DNA of 64,000 nucleotides, from assembly GCA_963978895.1 (NCBI GenBank), contig OZ022238.1, positions 38,763,820-38,827,819 on the forward strand. Direction: 5' to 3'. This document shows, piece after piece, positions 24,601 to 64,000 of the stretch (position 1 is its first letter; every line of letters starts with the position of its first letter). The DNA is from Erpobdella octoculata. Taxonomy: Eukaryota; Annelida; Clitellata; Hirudinida; Erpobdellidae. The translations under genes and the position numbers were made by a program. Below the pieces are notes generated by a model that was not told where the DNA came from, did not search any database, and saw only the letters and a program-made list of their open reading frames with translations.

Positions 24601-27600
24601 AAACTCTTTCCTCTCTTACTTGATCCAATTCCAGAGGTATTTAAATTTATTGGATGACCACCACTGGCTCATAAGTTTTGTTTACGTTATAAATGATTGA
24701 CAGGTTCGAGCTGCAGCGGTTTATTGTTTGGGAACTTTTCTGTCGAACACGACGGAACGAGACGAACACGTCAACAAGATCGACAACACCGTTGCAAGCT
24801 CTCTGCTCGTAACAACAAACGATGCAAGTCCTCTTGTGCGAAAGGTTGTTGTTGTTCTTGCAAATGTTTATTAAAGAAAAATTTCGTTTTGAGAAATGAC
24901 TCGTACAATCTGATCGTATCAGATAAAAAAAAATTGAAGAAAGCAAAAGTTAGAAAAGCTTTATGAAAATTGTCTGATGCAAATTTGACAGAAGCCTAAA
25001 TGATAAGAAAATTTAAGTAGAAAATAGTTGGGAATGTAATTATATTAAGATAATGGGGGTTGATGCTCACTCACTAATACTTCTTGATTTTCAGTTTGAC
25101 ATTGAAATTAATAAATTATTTTTATGATTTATCAGGAACTTGTAATGGCACTTTCTGGATTTCTAACAAATTTCTCACCTCAATTTGAAAAGATAGCCGC
25201 TGAAAGTTCCGTACAGAAGTCGTACCATCACACCGTCACTGGACAAGATGCTCTCATTTCAAGTATATTCATAAAATAATTTTTTTTTTCAACAATTCAA
25301 TTTTAGGTAATATGTATAAATTAAAATAAATACTTGTTGAGTTTAACTGGTTTGAAAAATCCAAGTAATGGTTTTTCAGGATTCATTTGTTATAACGTGT
25401 TTTAACTTTATATTTCTAAACGTTTTGAAATTAAAGCGTTGTTAAATATTAATTTTTTCTAGGCTCCAAACAGTGTAACAAAAGTAAAATAAAAATGATT
25501 AAAATAAATTTATCAATTTTTGACTGAATTTTTTTGTATAAATTTCTAATTTAATTTTAATTTATAACAGAGGATAAATTCTTCAGAATTCCTCGAAGTA
25601 ATTCGGCCTCAGATCTTACTGTTGATGATTCACATGGTGAGGTTTTATTATTATATTATTTATTATTTATTATTAATAAAATAGTCTTATTTATTATTTT
25701 ATTATTAATAAAATAGTCTTATTTATTATTTTATTATTAATAAAATTGTCTTGCTGTTTATAATAATTATAGTATATGCCCAATTTATGAGCTCAGAAGC
25801 TTGTGGTGTCTCAAATGCTAAAAAGCCAGCTTGCTAAAAATTTGCTTTTCACTGACTGACTCCTGAACATTTCATTTTTAAACGAGTGATGTCCATTATA
25901 GAATAGTATTTTTCAATTCAATTACCTCTAGGGCATGAATAATTATACTAAATATCATTACAATCTATATTATAGTAGCCCACGTCACTCACTCACTCAC
26001 TGATTCTGTCACGCTTACGTAATTAGCTATAGCTTTTATTTAGGAGTCCATGTATAGACGATATTGATGCGCACGTAAGAATTTATTGCGTGCAGGCGTA
26101 TAATAAAAGTTATTATGCAATTGTACTTATATACACTCTCAGTCCTAGAGATCAAAAGAAGTGGCGCTGAAATAAAAAAATATTATATAATGAGATTTAA
26201 TAAAAATCTCAGAAGCAAGGACCAATTCACAAGAAATGTCATGTGTACTGAAATTGTTTAATAACTAATTATTGCACTCTTTAATTTTCAAATCCTTTGA
26301 ATTTATATGAAATACGTTAGTAAATTGAAAATTTAAACACAATAAAAAATCCGTCATTTTTGACGGGCTATCTCTAGTTATTATTATATAGATTGTATAA
26401 TTGTATATTTGCATTTTCAACAAGTTTTGTTTCAATTTTCTATTTTATCTAGTTGTTAAAACAAGTGTGGTAACTTATGTATGATCATTACACTACATTT
26501 CCTCTTTACATAATAATGATGTAATCACAAAGTTGAATAATTATCGTGACAGAGATGTGCAATTTGAAGCATATATCGACAGCATCGCCCCTTCATGGCA
26601 TGAGAAGTAACAGCACTTTAAACAATGTGTGGAATGCTTTACTAACACTAAAGCAAGATCCTCATTCTGCCGTATCGTCGGTTGCTACTCGGCTTTGTGA
26701 TGATGTGGCGAGGAGAGCTAATGTGAGTAGTTTTAATTTTGTTTGATTTTTATTATCGAGAAATTTTTGTCATTTGATATTCTCTTGTCGTAAAAGTAAT
26801 TAAAAATCATTTAAGACATTTCTGGCTTTTTTGTCTGCTGCTGTTTACAAGAATTTTGTTTTTCAGAAAAGAATTCGTACTCACTCCAACAAGTATTTTA
26901 TTTCATATTTTATTTTTTCTCAATTATTCACTTGATATGTATTTTATTTAATCTTTTATTTTTTAAATTAAATTGTGTGCTTATTGAAACAGGTTTTTGC
27001 TCAATGCAAGACACGATTCCAGCATTATGTTGAATGGTCCAAGAAGAAATACAGTTGCTGTAAATATTATTATGTTTACCACGATTTTAAATCTGTTAGA
27101 TTAGTATCTCTAATAAGCTTAGTGCTTGTGGTAAGATAAACAGTAAAACATTCATAGAAATGTGTTTTTTTTTATGATAACTCAATTTTCTTTCTTCATA
27201 ACAAAGGACAACCTAGTCTGTTTCTCGCTTCCGAGTCAGTTTTTCGCTTGGTGCTGTCGTCAGTTTGCCGAGTCGAAAACGAAACCGCCGACAACGCCGA
27301 CCGGTGAAGAGAAAATCGTCGGATCGAAAACGTGGATGTGTGGTGATGCGACAAGCGATCGACCGGGATCCATGAAATGGTACGATCGAGATTTCAGGTA
27401 CAACAGAGCTGCTAGGGTTATCAAATCATCCGAGAAAGAACAGTTAAGAACGAGTTAGTTTGTTTATTTTTATTATTATTTATTATTGTTATTTATTTAT
27501 CATTATTATGATTGATTATTTATTAATGTTATGATTGTTTATTATTTATTATTGTTATGGTTTTTTACTATGTTTAAAAGCAGTATTTGTAAGTGTTTTT

Positions 27601-30600
27601 TTATTAATTTTAAGAATTCAGTAAACTGGATGAATTGACGCAAGCATACAAATTCAATGATTCGCTGGGCATTTTAAGGTTCCATCCGTATGAGTCACAG
27701 CTGGCCATTGTTGAAGAAACAACAATCAAGTTAGTTATCAGTTATCACTACCATTTTTATTGAAAACATTTCATCGAATAACTGTTTTTTGTTCATTTTT
27801 GGACAGCATATATGATTGGGAGAGAAATATGAAGATTTCATCATTCAGTAATAGAAATATGCCTCACACCAGAACTACTCATCTTAACTTTCTGAATCCT
27901 CATGATGATACTCTTCTACTCTCTGGAACAGGTTTCAATTTTTTATGATCAGAAAAACTGCTTTTATGGACAGTAGTTGTCCGGATGATTTCTTTGATGT
28001 AGTTAGGTCTGACATATTGATGAGGTGCTTTATAGTTCTGGTGGGTATAAAATGGATGATGATGGATAGAGATGTGGAAGTCATAGAAATGTATAGGAGG
28101 GATCAGAAGTAGGAAAACATGGTATGGGAGGGAGCAGAAGTAGGAAAACATGGTATGGGAGGGAGCAGAAGTAGGAAAACTTGGTAATATTGTGTGAAAC
28201 GGGATAATATTTTGCTTTGTTTTAAAGAGCAGTTCAACTCTTGCCTAGCATAGAAAAGTGACATTTTCAAAATAAATTGTGATAATAATGATGATGATGA
28301 TGATTATTTTGATCCTTTAAAGAGATTTTTTTATAAGCTACAAATGTTTAAAAAGCAATCATTCGTTTATGTTTTTCCAGACGATGGTCTTGTAAGAGTT
28401 TGGAAGAATTACACAGAAAATGATCCTGAACTCGTAACAAGTTGGACAGCTCTCAACAACCTTCTTCCGATGTCTAATAGTTAGTCATTCTAATTTAACT
28501 GTTAAATAAAATATATATATTTTTTAATTTGTTCCAAATGTTTCCCAAACAGTTAGTGTTTCAAAGCCAGGGCATGGCTAACTTCATTTTAAATATTAAT
28601 ACTTAATGGTGACTTCTGCTAAATTTTTGGTAAGCTGCACACAATGAAAACTGTCAAACTATCTGTGTGTGCTTAAATATTTATCTGTAAATTAAAAAGA
28701 TTGCATAGCTTTTTATTGGCTGAACTGTATTTTCTTGAGTATTTATTAATAAGTTTATTGCTCAATTTGAAGGTGCATAGGTGTTTTTGTTATTTTGTTC
28801 ATAATTAGTTTTTATATTTTGAAATGGCTCAGAGTGGTATAAATAAGTTTAATTAATATTAAGTTGAGTCATTTCATTGTCATTTGAGGTCCAGGATTGG
28901 TGATGGAATGGGATGAAAAAAGTCAAGTTCTCTATGCATGTGGAAATGCCAGCTACATCAGATTATGGGATGTTAATACAGAACTTAAGATAAGGGTTAG
29001 TTTCCCTACTTCAAACTTTCATTGGCTACTTTCGTTCTTATTATAACTGTCATATCATATGTAAGTTATTTTGTTATAAGTATTATATGTAAGTATTGAT
29101 AAGTATTAGAGGTGCACTGATTGTCAGTCATGTTCTATAGAGATTGGAAGACTGTTTTAATGTTGAAAAATTAAACTTTTTCCAAAACTAATTATTGAAT
29201 ATTGCACTGCCATCGAAATTGATCATCAAGAAGTGGCTCAAAAATTACTTAGAAAATATAGAAACATAGATTAAAAGTTATCAAAAGCATTTATAAATAA
29301 TAAAAAAGCACTTAAACTTTAAAGCCTGTTGCTTAGTATAACTTTTTTTAATTGTACATGGAACCTCAGCGGTTTTGGCAGCCATTAAATTGGCTTTAGT
29401 CCTCGGACAGTTGATTGGATAGACCAGGCCTCCATTTTTGAAAGTCATTTGAACAGATGTTTCGTAAACTAACTTTAATGATCCTAAGGTAGATGGTATC
29501 AAACTTTTATAGTGATGATATTAACAATTAGAAGCACCTTTAATAAAGCTTCAGGAGGGTGCACGTTGTCCATGGAGTTTTGAATGAGGCAATAACATAG
29601 AACATTATGTTGGAGTCTAACAGTTAGACTCATTGAGTAAAGAAACATCAACAAAACATCAATCAGTAGTCTGCCAATTGTTTGGGACTGATAACAGACA
29701 TTATTGACGTATCTCTAGTTCCTAGTAGTATTAAATTATGTTTAGATTATATATTATATTTATTAGCAACTTTTGTAAAAATTGTATTTCACTAGCTTAG
29801 ATATTAATTAGAAACTTGTAGAAATTAGTACAGAATTAAAATTTTTTATGAATCTTCAGAAACTAATAACAATTCTGTTTTACAGGATGTGTCAGTAAGC
29901 TCTGGCGGTGCTACAACCAGCATAAGTGTTAATAACTTGACCAACAATATTTTTGTCGGAGGTTTCGCAGACAGTAGTGTCAGAATATTTGACAAAAGAA
30001 TGACTCATAATGATTGGTCAGCTTTGTTCTTTTGTGATACCACAGTTTTGTACTAAAGTTAGCAATAATATTTTATTTGTTGTTTTACAAACAGCGAGGT
30101 GAAATGTTTTCGCCGACACAAAAGCCGAATTCACAAAGTTTGCTGCCTGCAGGGTTTTGAAAATCTTTTAATATCAGCCAGGTTTGTTGGTTTTTGTTTT
30201 TAATTTAATTTTCTCTATACCAAAATATATTTCTGTTTTTTTATCGTATAAATAAATAAATTCTTATCCTTTAAGTAATAAAGGGGAAGTTTTTCTGTGG
30301 GATCTGAGAAATCAGAAGTACCTAGATGCACCAATACCTTCACAATCATGTGAATTGAAAGCATTTGACATCCACCAGAGAGCTGATTTGTTTGTTTGGT
30401 TCGTACACTTTTTAAGTGCCACTTTGAACTATTATATTATGATGCTCTAAAATCATTCTACATGTTTTCATTTGCAGTAGTTATTCCGGACAGCAGAGTA
30501 TTAGTGCCTTTAACCATGCCGGCAAACTTGTATGTTCCATCAAGTCACACCAGGGAATTATGCCACAAGGATTCATGACTCATAAAAATGGAGCTTTTTC

Positions 30601-30886
30601 TCATCTGGCCTTTCACCCCCACAAGGCTAGTTTTCTTTTTGATTATGAAGTGAATTAATTTTTGTGTATTATTATTATTATTATTATTTAAAAGCATTCA
30701 TAAAGCACTGCATAGTTTAAGCACTGCGTTGCTCAAGTTTAAAAGTTTGAAAGCAAATAAGTTTTCAACATTCAAAAGATAATATTTAAAAAGAAAAACA
30801 ATTTTTTTCTAAAGGTCAAGTTAGCAGTAGCTAGCGAGAACAATGTGTTGAGCCTGAGCGGACTGTCTGACGGGAAAAAGAGGTGA
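15605..30886 (+). CDS. RPTOR: Raptor, regulatory-associated protein of mTOR
   Basis: Scaffold of mTORC1 that presents substrates to the mTOR kinase at the lysosome. Exons: 15605-15799, 20254-20356, 20468-20730, 20828-21004, 21762-21940, 22053-22112, 22187-22287, 22361-22505, 23199-23493, 23639-23749, 23918-23992, 24093-24158, 24229-24327, 24544-24636, 24704-24844, 25136-25262, 25571-25636, 26553-26722, 26993-27059, 27217-27453, 27615-27729, 27807-27931, 28381-28479, 28889-28995, 29886-30016, 30095-30181, 30276-30398, 30478-30625, 30815-30886; 1258 aa (human 1335). The raptor N-terminal caspase-like domain carries [11 protein letters not shown] and VFDCSNAG; then armadillo/HEAT repeats ([29 protein letters not shown]), a low-conservation linker, and C-terminal WD40 repeats ([20 protein letters not shown]). 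Exon 1 ends [11 protein letters not shown], joining [11 protein letters not shown] in phase. Introns after 24327 and 30625 start with GC. The least sure borders are exons 19/20 and the start of exon 24. Confidence 0.96.
15925..17016 (-). mobile_element. MULE (Mutator-like) element with terminal repeats and target duplication
   Basis: Identical GGTTCAGT lies at 15917-15924 and 17017-17024. Ends are inverted: left begins GGTGTCTACC and continues GAGTTGCCGACCTCCGAGTT; the right end, reversed, begins GGTGCCGTACC and continues with the same 20 bases. GTCGGCAA motifs are repeated subterminally. On the minus strand, 16715-16446, [18 protein letters not shown] resembles the C-terminal EGWH region of MULE transposases; the rest of the gene is deleted. 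It sits in RPTOR intron 1. Confidence 0.8.
17025..17449. other. Intron 1 spacer with semi-palindromic GACTTTACC-like repeats
   Basis: From about 17100 to 17275 short CACCxxACTTxAC units occur first in one orientation and then in the other (GGTCGGGAGAAG, GGTCTGGTGAAG), making a weak long hairpin. No gene recognised. Confidence 0.4.
17450..17640 (-). mobile_element. Helitron-like element B, 3' end fragment
   Basis: Read on the minus strand it ends CATGCTAG followed by T, and inward shares the AAAACC(T)TAAAAACCCCG block and the GGGAACGGAAGAGCAACC-type array with elements A, C and D. Its hairpin is degenerate. It is truncated inward and lies in RPTOR intron 1. Confidence 0.5.
17641..18725. other. 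Intron 1 sequence, nothing recognised
   Basis: AT-rich with no conserved frame. Short open stretches at 17695-17968 show no family resemblance. Confidence 0.4.
18730..18897. mobile_element. GGCCCG-rich MITE-like segment
   Basis: An abruptly GC-rich 170-bp segment in AT-rich DNA with inverted GGGCCCGTTTC / GGCCCGGCCCG motifs; read in reverse the right edge is GCTAGAGTATTGCACGGGCC. It resembles hAT-type MITEs with GGCCCG subterminal repeats. I saw no convincing target duplication. Confidence 0.4.
18950..19310 (-). mobile_element. CR1/L2-like LINE, C-terminal fragment
   Basis: On the minus strand the frame 19301-19056 carries [44 protein letters not shown], matching the C-terminal end of CR1/L2-type reverse transcriptase proteins (LHGLAPxYL ... 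FGxxxWNSLP). Only this end remains; it lies in RPTOR intron 1. Confidence 0.75.
19311..20253. other. End of RPTOR intron 1, nothing recognised
   Basis: AT-rich; a short triplicated motif TAAGATATAGTTAAATG at about 19470-19525. No exon or element ends found before the exon 2 acceptor at 20253. Confidence 0.4.
21192..21652 (+). mobile_element. Short hAT element with transposase remnant
   Basis: Left end CAGGCATGCACAAC; right end reversed CAGGCATGCTCAACT. Flanks GTTTAGCC (21184-21191) and GTTTAACC (21653-21660) are an 8-bp duplication with one change. Subterminal CCCGC(A/C)GG and GGCCCTCGA motifs are typical. Inside, [11 protein letters not shown] and, after a frame break, [19 protein letters not shown] match the hAT dimerisation region. 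It lies in RPTOR intron 4 and is not autonomous. Confidence 0.8.
22560..23170 (-). mobile_element. Probable LINE remnant in RPTOR intron 8
   Basis: Minus-strand reading gives scattered pieces such as [17 protein letters not shown], which resembles the FFSxRVVxxWNxLP box of CR1-like LINEs, and an upstream stretch [20 protein letters not shown] of unknown kind. Several stops interrupt it. Extent is approximate. Confidence 0.35.
25964..26377 (+). mobile_element. Non-autonomous Helitron E
   Basis: Starts TCTATATTATAG after an A and ends CTCTAG before a T, as expected for Helitron insertion between A and T. A 6-bp stem hairpin CCGTCA-TTTT-TGACGG (26351-26366) lies 11 nt from the 3' end, the canonical position. 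No coding capacity; 414 bp, in RPTOR intron 17. Confidence 0.75.
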
Positions 30887-31314
30887 TACTAACAACCTCA
30901 GTGCCACTTTCAAGGAAGTTATCAATTTCAAGCAAACATGAATTTCTGTGGAGTGAATCATTTTTAAAGATTTTTTTTTTGAATTTACATTTTAATCAAA
31001 AGTTTTACGATTTTATTACGCACAAAACGGTGAGCTCGCTGTAAATATTTTAAATGCCGTGAATTCTGTCGTGACATGTTTCTTTCTCCATTATTTATTT
31101 GTTTTGCCGAATGTATTTTATCGACGATATCATTTTATAGATTTTTTTGCATGGGTAATCTTTATAATTTTGTTGGCAAGAAATATTTTATGCACATTTA
31201 ATAATGTAGGCCAGTGTAACTATAGTAGTTGTTACTTATGTGATTGATTTAGTGCAGACAGACTTAATTTGTGCAGTTGTCAAGATTATGTGAATATAAT
31301 AGAAATTTGTCATA

Positions 31315-31320
31315 AATAAA
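31315..31320 (+). terminator. RPTOR poly(A) signal
   Basis: AATAAA, 429 bp after the raptor stop; no earlier canonical hexamer stands out in the 3' UTR. Confidence 0.7.
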
Positions 31321-31362
31321 ACTTTATATGAAAAAAGTTTAGTTCAATGCCTATTGTTTGAG

Positions 31363-31368
31363 TTTATT
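31363..31368 (-). terminator. UNC80 poly(A) signal
   Basis: TTTATT on the + strand, AATAAA on the minus strand, about 160 bp after the UNC80 stop and only 43 bp from the opposing RPTOR signal. Confidence 0.6.
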
Positions 31369-31398
31369 TCAGCTAATTTCGCAAAAATGCCATAAATG

Positions 31399-31526
31399 AT
31401 GTATGTAGTTTCAAATGTCTGTAGTTACAGATGTCTGTAGTTTGAGATGTCTGTAGTTTAAGATGTCTGCAGTTTCAAATGTCTGTAGTTTCAAATGTTT
31501 GTAGTTTAAGATGTCTGTAGTTTGAG
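31399..31526. repeat. 16-bp minisatellite in the UNC80 3' UTR
   Basis: Eight exact-length units of ATGTCTGTAGTTTNAR-type, starting ATGTATGTAGTTTCAA, ending 3 bp short of the UNC80 stop codon (31530). In UNC80 mRNA sense it reads CTCAAACTACAGACAT repeated. Since 16 is not a multiple of 3 it has no coding role. Confidence 0.95.
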
Positions 31527-31529
31527 ACG

Positions 31530-63663
<32,134 letters not shown>

Positions 63664-64000
63664 CTTTAGTTTAATCTTTAACCTCTTACATTACAAAAAT
63701 AGTGAAACTGACACAAACAATCCAGTTGGCTGTTATTACGGATTCTTTTACCAGAAACTGCGTAACGCATGTCCATCCCTCTCCGCTTGAGATGCTGAGA
63801 CTGGCGGAGAGTATTTAACAACTCGCCTTTTCAAAGCGGAATTATAATGAGCTATCGACTGCTAGCTTGCGTCGTAACTGTGGTGGTGTTATTTCACAAT
63901 AATTAAATTTAACTTATGAAGTTCATTACAAGCGTACGCTTCAGTTTTTAGTTTTTTAAATGTATTTATTATTAAGAGTTTCTTTTGTGGTACCTATTTG
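63664..64000 (-). promoter_or_regulatory. Upstream region of UNC80
   Basis: Sequence immediately 5' of the inferred UNC80 start codon (63663-63661). It probably holds 5' UTR and part of the promoter. No TATA box or named motif is convincing, and no divergent gene is visible to the window end. Confidence 0.35.

Noticed and set aside
28889..28894. Alternative exon 24 start at 28895 in RPTOR
   Set aside because: Both AG sites are in frame; the upstream one retains Pro-Gly before LVMEW, aligning better with human GAGMVVDW. Not excluded as a minor isoform.

Overview
This is an intron-rich, strongly AT-rich animal genome segment with GT-AG splicing, long microsatellites and many degenerate transposons. 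Two conserved animal genes can be reconstructed exon by exon with every phase matching. On the + strand is RPTOR (raptor, the mTORC1 scaffold; 29 coding exons, 15605-30886, 1258 aa). On the - strand is UNC80 (scaffold of the NALCN sodium-leak channel; 56 coding exons, 63663-31530, 3125 aa). They converge tail to tail, with poly(A) signals only about 45 bp apart. The ancestral-looking exon structure and the repeat mix (Helitron, hAT, MULE, piggyBac, CR1/L2-like and R2-like LINEs, tRNA-derived SINEs) fit an invertebrate metazoan. I cannot name the phylum.

Layout: 1-852 is a decayed intronless PRPF8 (spliceosome Prp8) fragment. 3338-4622 is a small four-exon gene for a single-EGF-domain type I membrane protein. 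4.7-15 kb is accessory DNA: a TTAA-flanked element with palindromes, a 459-bp tandem array, an R2-like LINE fragment split by a hAT element with a perfect 8-bp target duplication, ACCCGA-type repeats and a Helitron-like element. 15.6-31 kb is RPTOR, whose 4.45-kb first intron holds a complete-ended MULE and whose later introns hold a hAT and a Helitron with recognisable ends. 31.4-63.7 kb is UNC80, with an inverted Helitron pair, minisatellites, a TTAA MITE, piggyBac debris and a 3.2-kb dead LINE in its introns.

The most unusual signals are three inferred GC-AG introns (two in RPTOR with the same donor, one in UNC80), a 31-bp triplication carrying a UNC80 splice donor, a LINE tail ending exactly at a splice donor, a (TA)n tract serving as the 3' splice region of a conserved exon, and a 16-bp x 8 minisatellite just past the UNC80 stop codon. 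RPTOR and UNC80 act in different systems (growth control; neuronal excitability) and nothing here suggests a shared function. Exon borders were worked out by hand from frame, splice motifs and remembered human proteins, so single boundaries may shift.
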